From assembly GCA_902526565.1 (NCBI GenBank), contig CABZLP010000004.1:16447-80446 (forward strand): a stretch of 64,000 bases of DNA. The letters are read 5' to 3'. The first letter of the stretch is position 1; the number at the start of each line of letters is the position of its first letter. Shown piece by piece: positions 10,628 to 23,255 of the stretch. The position numbers and the translations under genes are program-made. The notes beneath the pieces are model-generated. The model had not been told where the DNA came from, did no database searches, and saw only the letters and a list, made by a program, of their open reading frames with translations. This DNA is from an uncultured Pelagibacteraceae bacterium (GTDB taxonomy: Bacteria; Pseudomonadota; Alphaproteobacteria; Pelagibacterales; AG-422-B15).

Positions 10628-11699
10628 GCCAATTAATTATAGAAATATAGAAAAGATCACCGATACAGATTTTGAAGAACAACTCAAGTTGCTTGGTATT
10701 AATTCTAATTTTGTTATCGCTCTTTCAGGTGGTCCGGATAGTTTAGCATTATTATATCTAGCTAAAAATTTTGTAAAAAAAAATAATTTAAAATTTGTAG
10801 CTGTTTCAATAGACCATAAGTTGCGTTTAGATTCATCAAAAGAGATTGAGTGGATAAGGAAGATCATGCGAAAAGAAAAAGTAAGTTTTGTTTCAAAAAA
10901 AGTTACTAAAAAAATAAGTAGTTCTAATACACTATCAACAGCTAGAAAATATAGGTATGAATTATTAACCGATGTTTGTAAAAAAAATAAATTTAAGTAT
11001 TTATTAACTGCCCATCATTTAGATGATGAAATTGAAACATTTTTGATGAGGTTAATTAGAGGAAGTGGAATAAAAGGCCTATCATCTTTAAGGCCAGTAT
11101 CTAAGTATAAAGGAGGAGAGATTAGTATTGTCAGACCATTATTGAAATATTCAAAAAAAAGTTTGATTAAGTATTTAGCAAAAATAAAACAATCCTATAT
11201 TTATGATAACACAAATCAAGATATGAAGTATGATAGGTCTCGTATAAGAGCTATTGCTGAAAATTTAATTAATGAGGGGTTGGATAAGAAAAGAATTCTC
11301 GATGTTATACAAAATTTAAAAAAAGCAGATGAGGCAATTACAGTGTCAGTTAATAATTATTTAAAAAAATGTATTTCACTTGGTAGGAATAGCACTTTAA
11401 AGTTTAATAATAAAAAGTTTAAAAAGGCACCAGTTGAAATACAATATCGAATTATCAATAAATTGTGTCGTCTAGTAGGCAATAATCATAAAGTACCCAG
11501 ATCTAAGTCGCTTCAAGGTCTTATTGAAAAAATTAACGCTGGGAATCTTAAAAGTCATACTTTAAATGGATGTATATTTATGTCAAATAGTGAGGAAATT
11601 TTAATATCAAAAGAAAAAAGAGTAAGCTCACTATCAGGGCAGAATTTCAAAGTTATTCTTAAAAATAAGAATTGGCCAGATTTAATAGAGCATTATTAG
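10608..11699 (+). CDS. tilS: tRNA(Ile)-lysidine synthase
   Basis: PP-loop ALSGGPDSLALLYL; LTAHHLDDEIETFLMRLIRGSGIKGLSSL. Confidence 0.94.
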   Translation: MVVKLVKPINYRNIEKITDTDFEEQLKLLGINSNFVIALSGGPDSLALLYLAKNFVKKNNLKFVAVSIDHKLRLDSSKEIEWIRKIMRKEKVSFVSKKVTKKISSSNTLSTARKYRYELLTDVCKKNKFKYLLTAHHLDDEIETFLMRLIRGSGIKGLSSLRPVSKYKGGEISIVRPLLKYSKKSLIKYLAKIKQSYIYDNTNQDMKYDRSRIRAIAENLINEGLDKKRILDVIQNLKKADEAITVSVNNYLKKCISLGRNSTLKFNNKKFKKAPVEIQYRIINKLCRLVGNNHKVPRSKSLQGLIEKINAGNLKSHTLNGCIFMSNSEEILISKEKRVSSLSGQNFKVILKNKNWPDLIEHY

Positions 11700-11793
11700 A
11701 GTTAAGCAATTGATATATATCGTTAAAATTTATGCCTTCTTTTCTTGCATGACGCAAAATAGTAATTATTTAATATGGAGAGTATATTAAAAA

Positions 11794-13704
11794 ATGAATT
11801 TCAGAAATATCACACTATGGGTATTTATTGCCCTGATCGTTTTCGGTCTATTTAATCTTTTCAGCAACACAAGTGGTGAAAGAAATGTAATGGATCTTAC
11901 ATATTCTCAATTTCTAGATGAGGTAGAAGCTGGGTCAGTCAAAGATGTAGTCATAAGAGGTAATAATATTAATGGGGCTTTTGATGACGGGCGGTCTTTT
12001 AAGACTTATGCTGCAAATGACCCTATTCTCGTAGACAGATTAAATGATAGAGGTGTTAATATTTCTGCAGCTCCTCTTGATGATGGTTATCCTTCACTAC
12101 TTGGGGTACTAATTTCGTGGTTTCCTATGTTATTGCTTATAGGTGTATGGATCTTTTTTATGAGACAAATGCAAGGCGGTAGAGGTGGAGCAATGGGCTT
12201 TGGTAGGTCAAAAGCTAAGCTTTTAACTGAGAACAAAAATAAAGTAACTTTTAACGATGTTGCAGGTATTGACGAGGCCAAGGAGGAGCTTGTAGAGATT
12301 GTTGATTTTTTAAAAGATCCAAGAAAATTTCAAAAACTTGGCGGAAGAATTCCAAAAGGAGCTTTACTAATAGGCCCTCCTGGAACAGGAAAAACTCTTT
12401 TAGCAAGAGCTGTCGCGGGTGAGGCCGGCGTCCCATTTTTTACAATTTCTGGTTCAGATTTTGTAGAAATGTTTGTAGGTGTGGGGGCTTCAAGAGTGAG
12501 AGATATGTTTGAGCAAGGAAGAAGGAATTCTCCGTGTATAATATTTATTGATGAAATCGATGCAGTTGGAAGAAGTCGTGGAGCAGGACTCGGTGGCGGA
12601 AATGATGAAAGAGAGCAGACCCTAAACCAAATTCTTGTTGAAATGGATGGTTTTGATACTCAAGAAGGCATTATATTAGTTGCTGCAACGAATAGACCAG
12701 ACGTATTAGACCCAGCCCTATTAAGGCCGGGTAGATTTGATAGACAAGTTGTTGTCCCAAATCCAGACATTATGGGCAGAGAAGCGATTCTTAAAGTTCA
12801 TATAAAAAAAATATCCGTTGCTCCTGATGTAGATATCAGAACAATTGCAAGGGGAACTCCTGGTTTTTCGGGAGCGGATTTAGCTAATATAGTCAATGAA
12901 TCTGCACTACTTGCAGCAAGAAAAAATAAAAAAATTGTGACGATGGTAGACTTCGAAGAAGCAAAAGACAAAGTGATGATGGGTTCGGAAAGAAGATCAC
13001 TTGTTATGAGTCAGCAAGAAAAAGAATTAACAGCTTATCATGAAGGTGGCCACGCTATCGTGGCTCTAAACCAACCTGCATCAGATCCAATTCATAAGGC
13101 AACAATCATACCGCGTGGTAGAGCTTTAGGCATGGTAATGAGACTGCCTGAGCGAGATCAGTTATCAATGGCGAGAGAAAAAATGCTTGCTGATATCACT
13201 GTTGCTATGGGAGGAAGAGTAGCAGAAGAAATAATTTTTGGTGATGATAAGGTAACATCAGGTGCATCTTCTGATATTGAAATGGCAACTAAGATGGCAA
13301 GAAATATGGTCACTAAATACGGAATGAGTGAAAAACTCGGACCACTTCAGTACAGTGAAAACGAGGAAGAAGTTTTCTTAGGTAGATCAGTTCAAAAACA
13401 TCAAAATGTCTCAGAAGACACAGCGAGATTGATTGACTCTGAGATTAGAATAATTGTTGATTCATGTTATGATCTTGCTAGAAAGATCCTTACTGATAAA
13501 ATTAACGATCTTCATGCTCTTGCAAAAGGCTTAATTGAATACGAAACTTTGAATGGAGACGAAATATTATCGTTACTTAAGGATGGGAAAATTGACAGAC
13601 CAAACCCAGAAGAGGAAATTAGCAATGCTGGTCCATCCGTACCTAAAAGTGGAAAACCTTCAACAGTTGTTCCTGGTTTCAAGCCCAAACCACAGACTAG
13701 TTAA
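11794..13704 (+). CDS. ftsH: ATP-dependent zinc metalloprotease FtsH
   Basis: [29 protein letters not shown] zinc motif. Confidence 0.99.
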   Translation: MNFRNITLWVFIALIVFGLFNLFSNTSGERNVMDLTYSQFLDEVEAGSVKDVVIRGNNINGAFDDGRSFKTYAANDPILVDRLNDRGVNISAAPLDDGYPSLLGVLISWFPMLLLIGVWIFFMRQMQGGRGGAMGFGRSKAKLLTENKNKVTFNDVAGIDEAKEELVEIVDFLKDPRKFQKLGGRIPKGALLIGPPGTGKTLLARAVAGEAGVPFFTISGSDFVEMFVGVGASRVRDMFEQGRRNSPCIIFIDEIDAVGRSRGAGLGGGNDEREQTLNQILVEMDGFDTQEGIILVAATNRPDVLDPALLRPGRFDRQVVVPNPDIMGREAILKVHIKKISVAPDVDIRTIARGTPGFSGADLANIVNESALLAARKNKKIVTMVDFEEAKDKVMMGSERRSLVMSQQEKELTAYHEGGHAIVALNQPASDPIHKATIIPRGRALGMVMRLPERDQLSMAREKMLADITVAMGGRVAEEIIFGDDKVTSGASSDIEMATKMARNMVTKYGMSEKLGPLQYSENEEEVFLGRSVQKHQNVSEDTARLIDSEIRIIVDSCYDLARKILTDKINDLHALAKGLIEYETLNGDEILSLLKDGKIDRPNPEEEISNAGPSVPKSGKPSTVVPGFKPKPQTS

Positions 13705-13716
13705 ACTGAATTAAAT

Positions 13717-14772
13717 ATGACCGCTTCGCGTAAACTTGTTAAGTATTACGTTAGACCCATACTAAATAATATTAAAAATAAAGATTCTCTAAATCTTGGC
13801 TCTTCCAAACTCTATTTTGATAGAATTGAATTAATAAAAAGAGATGGTAAAAATATTTCATCAAAATATCTTCATTTAAAAGAGGTCAATGGACTGTCAA
13901 GAGACATTTGTAAGATCATCAATATTCAACTAAAAAAAATAACAAAAACTAGAAAGAAAATCAAAAATCTAAATTTTAATAAACCTTTAATAATGGGAAT
14001 ATTAAACGTCACTCCAGATAGCTTTTCTGATGGAGGAGAATTTTTATCGGTTAATGACGCGCTTGCACAATATAAAAAGTTAAAGAAAGAGGGCTCTGCA
14101 ATAGTTGATATTGGAGGTGAGTCTACACGACCAGGTTCAAAGACAGTTCCAGCTAAAAAAGAACTTCAGAGAATAATGCCGGTTATTGACAAAATTAAAG
14201 GCAGTTCAAAAAGTACTTTAGTTTCAGTTGATACAAGAAAATCTACAGTAATGAAAGCTGTAATGAAATATAATATTGATTTTATCAATGATGTCTCGGG
14301 ATTAAGATATGATAGTAAAGCTATTAGTTTCTTAAATAAATCTAAAATTCCTTTCATTATAATGCATTCAATTTCTAATCCTGCGAAAATGCAAAAATCA
14401 ATTAAATATAAAGATGTTTTGCTTGATGTTTATGACTTTTTAGAAAAGCAAATAAAAAAATGTAAATCAAAAGGCATATCTGAAAACAAAATTATAATCG
14501 ATCCGGGCATTGGCTTCGGTAAGACTCTGAAACAAAATTTGACACTTATAAAAAAGATTAGTTTACTGCACTCACTCGGTCTGCCAGTAATGTTAGGCAG
14601 TTCTCGTAAAAGTTTTATTGGAAAGATACAAAAAAATGAATTATACGATGATCGTAAAGGGGGATCGATAGCTTCAGTTCTATACGGTCTGTCTCAAGGT
14701 ATTCAAATATTTAGAGTGCATGACGTATATGAGACAAACCAAGCAATAAAAGTCTATTCGAAATTAACATGA
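13717..14772 (+). CDS. folP: Dihydropteroate synthase with N-terminal extension
   Basis: MGILNVTPDSFSDGG...DIGGESTRPGSK...VSVDTRK...FINDVSG. Confidence 0.95.
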   Translation: MTASRKLVKYYVRPILNNIKNKDSLNLGSSKLYFDRIELIKRDGKNISSKYLHLKEVNGLSRDICKIINIQLKKITKTRKKIKNLNFNKPLIMGILNVTPDSFSDGGEFLSVNDALAQYKKLKKEGSAIVDIGGESTRPGSKTVPAKKELQRIMPVIDKIKGSSKSTLVSVDTRKSTVMKAVMKYNIDFINDVSGLRYDSKAISFLNKSKIPFIIMHSISNPAKMQKSIKYKDVLLDVYDFLEKQIKKCKSKGISENKIIIDPGIGFGKTLKQNLTLIKKISLLHSLGLPVMLGSSRKSFIGKIQKNELYDDRKGGSIASVLYGLSQGIQIFRVHDVYETNQAIKVYSKLT

Positions 14773-16103
14773 AAAAAAAATATTTTGGAACAGATGGTAT
14801 TCGTGCAAGCTCAAACAGCGACAAATTAAATGGACCCACCCTAATTAATCTAGGGATGGCACTTGGAAAATATTTTACCAAAGGAGATCACAGACATAAA
14901 GTTGTTATTGGAAAAGATACCAGGCTTTCAGGTTACATGATCGAACAGGCTTTAACATCCGGCTTACTTTCAATGGGCATGGATGTTTTTTTATTTGGTC
15001 CAATTCCTACTCCTGCAGTTTCAATGCTAACAAGGTCAATGCGAGCTGACCTTGGAATTATGATTACAGCCTCACATAATCAATATCAAGATAATGGCTT
15101 GAAGATATTTGATAGACTCGGTAACAAGCTCTCTGACGAGACAGAACTAGAGATAGAAAATCTAATGGAAAGTAAACTTGAAGAGTCTCTAGTTAAGCCT
15201 GAAAACATAGGAAGAGCTCAAAGATTAGAAGATGCAAACGGAAGGTACATAGAATATTTGAAAAACACATTTCCAAAGACCCAACGTCTTGATGGATTAA
15301 AAATAGTTGTTGATTGCGCTCATGGTGCCTCATATATATCAGCTCCTCTTATCTTATGGGAGTTAGGAGCAGAGGTAACTCAAATTGGAACTCAGCCAAA
15401 TGGAATAAATATCAATAATAAATGCGGCTCCACAAATACTGATTTATTAGCAAAAACTGTAATAGAAAAAAAAGCTGATATAGGCATTGCATTAGACGGA
15501 GATGGAGACCGGTTAGCAATAGTTGATGAAAAAGGAAATGTCATTAATGGCGACCAAATTCTTGCGTTATTAGCTTTACATATGAGCAAAAAAAACTTAC
15601 TCCAAAAAAATAAAGTTGTTGGGACCTCGATGGCCAATATAGGATTAGAAAATCTACTCAATAAGAATAATATTGAATTAGTTAGAGCAAATGTTGGTGA
15701 TAGGTATGTCAAAGAAAAAATGATCCATGAAAATCTAAATTTAGGTGGAGAGCAATCAGGTCATATTATCATGAGGGATTACACATCCTCTGGCGATGGT
15801 ATTATTGTTGCCCTACAAGTACTTGCTATTATCATGCAAAATAAAAAGCAGGCTAGTGAAATTTTTAATTTATTTACTCCGCATCCTCAAAAACTTATTA
15901 ATTTTGAAATTAAAACTAAGAATGTTTTGGAAAATGATGAAACTAAGAATTTTATTAAAAAGTGCGAGGAAGAAGTTGCTGGTGAAGGTAGAATCATTGT
16001 TAGAATGTCTGGTACTGAACCACTTTTGAGAGTTATGATAGAGTGTAAAAGTCAGAACAAAATTGATGAATTAACTAAAAACGTTACTAAATATTTTTCT
16101 TAA
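14769..16103 (+). CDS. glmM: Phosphoglucosamine mutase
   Basis: KKYFGTDGIRA...GIMITASHNQYQDNGLKIF...LDGDGDRLAIVDEKGN. Confidence 0.97.
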   Translation: MKKKYFGTDGIRASSNSDKLNGPTLINLGMALGKYFTKGDHRHKVVIGKDTRLSGYMIEQALTSGLLSMGMDVFLFGPIPTPAVSMLTRSMRADLGIMITASHNQYQDNGLKIFDRLGNKLSDETELEIENLMESKLEESLVKPENIGRAQRLEDANGRYIEYLKNTFPKTQRLDGLKIVVDCAHGASYISAPLILWELGAEVTQIGTQPNGININNKCGSTNTDLLAKTVIEKKADIGIALDGDGDRLAIVDEKGNVINGDQILALLALHMSKKNLLQKNKVVGTSMANIGLENLLNKNNIELVRANVGDRYVKEKMIHENLNLGGEQSGHIIMRDYTSSGDGIIVALQVLAIIMQNKKQASEIFNLFTPHPQKLINFEIKTKNVLENDETKNFIKKCEEEVAGEGRIIVRMSGTEPLLRVMIECKSQNKIDELTKNVTKYFS

Positions 16104-16115
16104 TATCTAGGATAA

Positions 16116-18289
<2,174 letters not shown>

Positions 18290-18326
18290 ATATTAAATAT
18301 GGTAGTTATATGCTTATTTTCAATGC

Positions 18327-19298
18327 TCAGCTTTTAATAGAATTTATGAGATTGCTCAAGTAATCTGGGATAACAGACTGAAATAATTGCACTTTTTCTG
18401 TTTTTGGATGAATGAAACCAAGACTTTTTGCATGCAGAGCTTGCCCTGGCAATTCATTAATTGCGGAAATTGCTCTACTAGATAGTTGTTTTAGTTTTCC
18501 TTGAGGCGATCTTCCATACTTCTTATCCCCTATGAGAGGATGCCCCTTATCAGTCATATGCACTCTAATTTGATGAGTTCTACCAGTATGAAGCTTACAT
18601 TCAATTACGCTTGCAATTGTATTTCCTTTACTGGTTTTTAAGTTTTCAATGGTTTTATAATTCGTTATTGCTTCTTTACCTTTTATCTTAGAGCTCATCA
18701 TTTTTGTTCTATTCTTATTACTTCTTGAAATAAAAGATGATATTTTTCCATTTGCGGGCTTTATTATTCCCCAACAGACAGCAAAGTATTCTCTTTTAAT
18801 CGAATGATCAGCAAATTGAAGCGAAAGGTATTGATGACAGAAATCATTTTTTGCCACAACAACGAGTCCACTTGTATCTTTATCTATTCGATGAACTATC
18901 CCAGGTCTTTGTGAGTCTCCTACAAATTTTAAACTGTTTCCACAATGATTAATTAAAGCATTTACAATTGTACCTGATTTATTGCCAGCACCCGGGTGCA
19001 TTACAATTCCAGCAGGTTTATCAATTACAATTAGATCTTCATCCTCATAAATAACATTAAGATCTATTTTTTCACTTTTCAAAGAAGTCTCATTTTTAAT
19101 TTCTTCTGTAACTTTAATTTTATCCTTAAAAGAAATTTTATAGTCTGGATCTTGCCTTTTACCATTCACAAGTACCATTTTATTATTTATTAAAAGCTTA
19201 ATTTTTGATCGGCTCAGATGAGAGAGTTCTAATGAAATATATTTGTCAAGTCTTAGCCCGCTATACTTGATATTATTGACTTTATATTCATAGATCAT
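18327..19298 (-). CDS. rluD: 23S rRNA pseudouridine synthase, RluD family
   Basis: S4 domain start; HRIDKDTSGLVVVAKND; HTGRTHQIRVHM. Confidence 0.93.
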   Translation of the reverse strand: MIYEYKVNNIKYSGLRLDKYISLELSHLSRSKIKLLINNKMVLVNGKRQDPDYKISFKDKIKVTEEIKNETSLKSEKIDLNVIYEDEDLIVIDKPAGIVMHPGAGNKSGTIVNALINHCGNSLKFVGDSQRPGIVHRIDKDTSGLVVVAKNDFCHQYLSLQFADHSIKREYFAVCWGIIKPANGKISSFISRSNKNRTKMMSSKIKGKEAITNYKTIENLKTSKGNTIASVIECKLHTGRTHQIRVHMTDKGHPLIGDKKYGRSPQGKLKQLSSRAISAINELPGQALHAKSLGFIHPKTEKVQLFQSVIPDYLSNLINSIKS

Positions 19299-19312
19299 TA
19301 ATAGTATTTTAA

Positions 19313-19585
19313 ATGAACCAGAGAATTTTACTATTCATAGTTATTCTTTTAGGATTTTTTATTATTGTTGGAACAACTGTGGTTATTACAACTGTAATTG
19401 AAAGATCGAAAAATGTTGAGTTTTTCGAAAACACTAATGATACTGAATTTCATAGCACATGTGGAACATCAGGCATTGAAGATGTCATTAAACTTGAAGA
19501 TCAAAAAATATTGATCAAATGTTTTGATGGTCCAGTATATATTTACGACTCTAAGAAAAACCAGATTATTACAAAAATCAATTAA
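19313..19585 (+). CDS. Small membrane-anchored protein of unknown function (DUF6476-like)
   Basis: 90 aa, single N-terminal TM; divergent from rluD. Confidence 0.6.
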   Translation: MNQRILLFIVILLGFFIIVGTTVVITTVIERSKNVEFFENTNDTEFHSTCGTSGIEDVIKLEDQKILIKCFDGPVYIYDSKKNQIITKIN

Positions 19586-21174
19586 TTATTTGCAATTAAA
19601 TCAGATGCTTTTTCAGCAATCATTACAGTTGATGCATTTAAATTACCAGTAATGATATTAGGCATAATTGATGCATCTATGACTCTTAGACTATCTATTC
19701 CGTATACTCTGAGTTCTTCGTCTACCACTGATCGATCATCCTTTCCCATTTTACACGTACATGATGGGTGGTATGCAGTATCTCCTTTATGTCTTATAAA
19801 ATTATTAAGATCTTCATCATTATTTATATTGCTTCCTGGTGAGATTTCATCTCCTCTATATTCATCGAATTCCTTTTGATTAAATATCTCCCTTGCAATT
19901 TTTATTCCCTCTCGCATTTCTCTAAGATCATGTTCGGTTTGCATATAATTGAATTGGATGGAAGGTGTATCGTTTGGATTGTTTGATTTTAATTTTACCG
20001 TTCCTCTGCTAGTAGGTCGCATCGGTCCAACATGTGCTTGAAAAGCATGGTAGGTAGAACTCTCTCTACCATGATCTAAAACTAAAGATGGAAAAAAATG
20101 AAATTGTATATTTGGATAATCAGACATTTCATTGCTTTTCACAAAGCCACCTGTTTCTAGATTAGAGTGCGCTGCAACACCTGTTTTAAACAAAAACCAT
20201 TCGGCACCTATCAATGCCATTTTTAATGGGTTCTGAGCACTGTGCAATGTTACAGGCTTCTTACATTTATATTGAACATAGGTTTCAAGATGATCTTGTA
20301 AATTTTTACCAACTCCCTCTAAACACTCTACTGGCTCAATGTTATGTTTTGATAATTCATTCTCTGGACCAATTCCAGAAAGCATGAGTAATTGAGGTGA
20401 ATTTATAGCTCCAGCAGAAAGAAGGACCTCTTTAGTTGAAAAATACTTATTATTTTTACCATTCGCTTTGCATTCAACTCCAACAGCTTTTTTATTTTCA
20501 AATAGTATCTTATTTACAGTTACGTTAGTTAATATCTCCAAGTTTGATCTGTGCTTTATTGGATGAAGATATGTAACGCTTGTACTTTGTCTCTTTCCAT
20601 TAAAAATAGTTGTATCCATTAAACCAAAACCTTCTTGTTCTTTACCATTCATATCATTATTTATTTGATACCCAGCTTGTTGCGCGGCATTTAAATAAAC
20701 TTGACTAAGAATATTACCATTTGTGGATCTTGACAGTTTCAAAGGTCCTGAATCTCCTCGAAAATTTGAGTCCAAGCCCTCAACTGACTCAGATTTTTTA
20801 AAATAGGGCAAAACTTTTTCGTAAGTCCAATCTGTTAAACCTAACTGGCCCCAGTTATCAAAATCTTTTGCATTGCCTCTAACATGAACCATTCCATTGT
20901 GCGAGGAACTTCCTCCCAACATCTTACCTCTGGGACAGAACATAGTCCTATTATGCATAAATGGTTCTGGCTCTGATTCATAAAGATAGTTATATTTTGG
21001 ATCGTGCATTGTATAAAGCAGTGCTGCAGGCATTGCAGTTTTCCATGTCTTGTCTGAAGGTCCCGATTCTATAAGTAGGACATTAATAGAGGTATTTGCT
21101 GAAAGGCGATTAGCTAGTACACAACCAGCGCTACCAGCTCCAATTATAATATAATCAAAGTTATTTAATTTCAT
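19582..21174 (-). CDS. GMC-family oxidoreductase, choline dehydrogenase-like
   Basis: FDYIIIGAGSAGCVLANRLS; CPRGKMLGGSSSHNGMVHVRGN; YHPSCTCKMG; adjacent to betaine transport/catabolism genes. Confidence 0.85.
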   Translation of the reverse strand: MKLNNFDYIIIGAGSAGCVLANRLSANTSINVLLIESGPSDKTWKTAMPAALLYTMHDPKYNYLYESEPEPFMHNRTMFCPRGKMLGGSSSHNGMVHVRGNAKDFDNWGQLGLTDWTYEKVLPYFKKSESVEGLDSNFRGDSGPLKLSRSTNGNILSQVYLNAAQQAGYQINNDMNGKEQEGFGLMDTTIFNGKRQSTSVTYLHPIKHRSNLEILTNVTVNKILFENKKAVGVECKANGKNNKYFSTKEVLLSAGAINSPQLLMLSGIGPENELSKHNIEPVECLEGVGKNLQDHLETYVQYKCKKPVTLHSAQNPLKMALIGAEWFLFKTGVAAHSNLETGGFVKSNEMSDYPNIQFHFFPSLVLDHGRESSTYHAFQAHVGPMRPTSRGTVKLKSNNPNDTPSIQFNYMQTEHDLREMREGIKIAREIFNQKEFDEYRGDEISPGSNINNDEDLNNFIRHKGDTAYHPSCTCKMGKDDRSVVDEELRVYGIDSLRVIDASIMPNIITGNLNASTVMIAEKASDLIANN

Positions 21175-21219
21175 GAAATGATTTTATCAAACATTGTATT
21201 TATAGTACAACATTAGATA

Positions 21220-22116
21220 ATGTTAAAAAACTTAAATCCAAGTTTAGCAATAGTATTATCTACTCTGCTTTGGGGAACATGGTGGTATCCTCTTCGTTTG
21301 TTAAATGAGTATGCAAGCAATAATGCAATACCTCTAACATTAAGCTTTATGCTTGCTGGTGTTTTTCTTCTAAGTTTTTCACTACGAAACGTACATTTAC
21401 TTACCAAAAAAAATATAATTCTTACAATAATTGCAGCGACTGCTGGTGCGGCTGCAATGTGCCTATATAATGAGGGACTGTTACGTGGTAATGTTGCAAG
21501 GATTTTAATATTTTTTTACCTTACAGCTGTTTGGAGTACAATTATTGAAATTGTATTTTTAAGAACTCCTTTAACTATACATAGGGCTTTTTCCATAGCA
21601 GCAGGTTTCACGGGTCTTTTTATTATAACAGGGTTAGATAAAGGTAATATTTTGCCAAGTTCTCTTGCCGATATATTTGGCATCGCCTCAGGTTTTTTGT
21701 GGTCAGTTTGTGCAACTATAATAAGAATTAATAAGGAATTGGACGTTAACTTTGGAACTTCAATCTTTATTCTCATTGGTGGATTATTTGTTATTATTGC
21801 GACACTTTTACCTAATGGACAAGTACTTATAGGTTTCAATTCTGAAATAATGTATAATACTTACATTATCATTCTCATTTTCGCTTTCATTTGGTTGCTT
21901 CCTGGATACTGGCTTATCACTTTCGGCCAAGATCAAGTAGATCCAGGTAGAGCTGGAATTTTACTTATGTTCGAAGTTGTTATTGGCATTATATCTGCAT
22001 ATCTTTTAGCCAATGAAATTATTACGATGCGAGAATTTATTGGCGCGGTATTTGTTATGAGCGCTCCATTGATTGAAATTTATGCTGGAAATAAATTATA
22101 TAAATCAGTAGTTTAG
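21220..22116 (+). CDS. DMT/EamA-type membrane transporter
   Basis: ~10 hydrophobic segments; STLLWGTWWYPLRLL; duplicated EamA-like halves. Confidence 0.75.
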   Translation: MLKNLNPSLAIVLSTLLWGTWWYPLRLLNEYASNNAIPLTLSFMLAGVFLLSFSLRNVHLLTKKNIILTIIAATAGAAAMCLYNEGLLRGNVARILIFFYLTAVWSTIIEIVFLRTPLTIHRAFSIAAGFTGLFIITGLDKGNILPSSLADIFGIASGFLWSVCATIIRINKELDVNFGTSIFILIGGLFVIIATLLPNGQVLIGFNSEIMYNTYIIILIFAFIWLLPGYWLITFGQDQVDPGRAGILLMFEVVIGIISAYLLANEIITMREFIGAVFVMSAPLIEIYAGNKLYKSVV

Positions 22117-22204
22117 CGTTTATAAATATTTAAAAAAAAATTATACTTTTTTTACCTAGATAGAGACCTAGTTATATGTTTCAATCTATTAATAATAAAA
22201 CAAA

Positions 22205-23212
22205 TTGGAGAAAATAATGAATTTTTTTAAGAGAATTTTTTTTGCTGCTGTCTTTGCAGTAAGCTTCGGATCTCTTAGTTCGACAGCCAATGCTTGCGGC
22301 ACAATAACAGTTGCTGAAATGAACTGGGCATCTGCTGAAATGTTTGCGCATGTCGATAAGATGATTCTTGAAAATGGTTATGGTTGTGATGTAGAGCTTG
22401 TTCCAGGTGATACTATGCCAACCGCGACATCTATGATGGAAAAAGGTGAGCCAGATGTAGCTCCTGAATTATGGATAAATGCTGTTAGAGTTGCACTTGA
22501 TGCAGCAACGAGCGAAGGAAGATTACATTACGCAGCTGAAGTTTTATCTGACACTGGTGAAGAAGGCTGGTGGATTCCTCAATATATGGCCGATGCTAAC
22601 CCCGACATTCAAACTGTATATGATGTACTAGAACGTCCTGAATTATTTCCTCATCCTGAAGGAGGAAATGGTGCAATTTATACTTGTCCCTCAGGTTGGA
22701 ATTGTCAAATAAGTACTGGTAATTTGTTTAATGCATATGGAATGGAAGCTAAAGGTTTTAGGCTTGTAGATCCTGGTTCTGGTGGTGCTCTTGCTGGAGC
22801 AATTGCTGAAGCTTATAACAAAGGCGAGGGATGGCTTGGATATTACTGGGCACCAACAGCTGTATTGGGAAAATACCCAATGAAAAAACTTAGCTTTGGA
22901 GTAGAACACAGTAAAGAAGAGTGGGACAATTGTACTTCTCAAGACGGATGTGCAAATCCAAAACCTAACGCATGGGTTGTATCTGAAGTTTATACAGTTG
23001 TGACTGACAACTTCAAAAATGAGTCAGCAACGGGTATGGAATATATCTCAAAACGAGCACTTCCTAACTCAACTGTAAATGCTTTGCTTGCTTGGAAAGA
23101 TGATAATCAGGCAACTGGTGAAGACACTGCAATTTACTTCTTAGAAAATTACACTGAATGGCATGACTGGGTAGACAGTAGTGCACGTTCAAAAGTAGAA
23201 GCAGCTTTATAA
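22205..23212 (+). CDS. Glycine betaine/proline-type ABC transporter substrate-binding protein (OpuAC/ProX-like)
   Basis: Signal peptide; GTITVAEMNWASAEMFAHVDKMILENGYGCDVELVPGDTMP; GEGWLGYYWAPTAV. Confidence 0.9.
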   Translation: MEKIMNFFKRIFFAAVFAVSFGSLSSTANACGTITVAEMNWASAEMFAHVDKMILENGYGCDVELVPGDTMPTATSMMEKGEPDVAPELWINAVRVALDAATSEGRLHYAAEVLSDTGEEGWWIPQYMADANPDIQTVYDVLERPELFPHPEGGNGAIYTCPSGWNCQISTGNLFNAYGMEAKGFRLVDPGSGGALAGAIAEAYNKGEGWLGYYWAPTAVLGKYPMKKLSFGVEHSKEEWDNCTSQDGCANPKPNAWVVSEVYTVVTDNFKNESATGMEYISKRALPNSTVNALLAWKDDNQATGEDTAIYFLENYTEWHDWVDSSARSKVEAAL

Positions 23213-23224
23213 AATAATAATATT

Positions 23225-23245
23225 GCGGGCTAATAATTAGCCCGC
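23225..23245 (+). terminator. Intra-operon hairpin (attenuator/mRNA-stabilising type) between binding protein and permease
   Basis: GCGGGCTAA-TAA-TTAGCCCGC, perfect 9-bp stem, GC-rich in an AT-rich background; no clear U-tract. Confidence 0.7.
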
Positions 23246-23255
23246 ATTATATTCA

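Noticed and set aside
15392-15712. 106-aa minus-strand ORF inside glmM
   Set aside because: Antisense to a well-supported enzyme with no recognisable motif or ribosome site.
21516-21839. 107-aa minus-strand ORF inside the DMT transporter
   Set aside because: Shadow ORF of a hydrophobic transporter gene.
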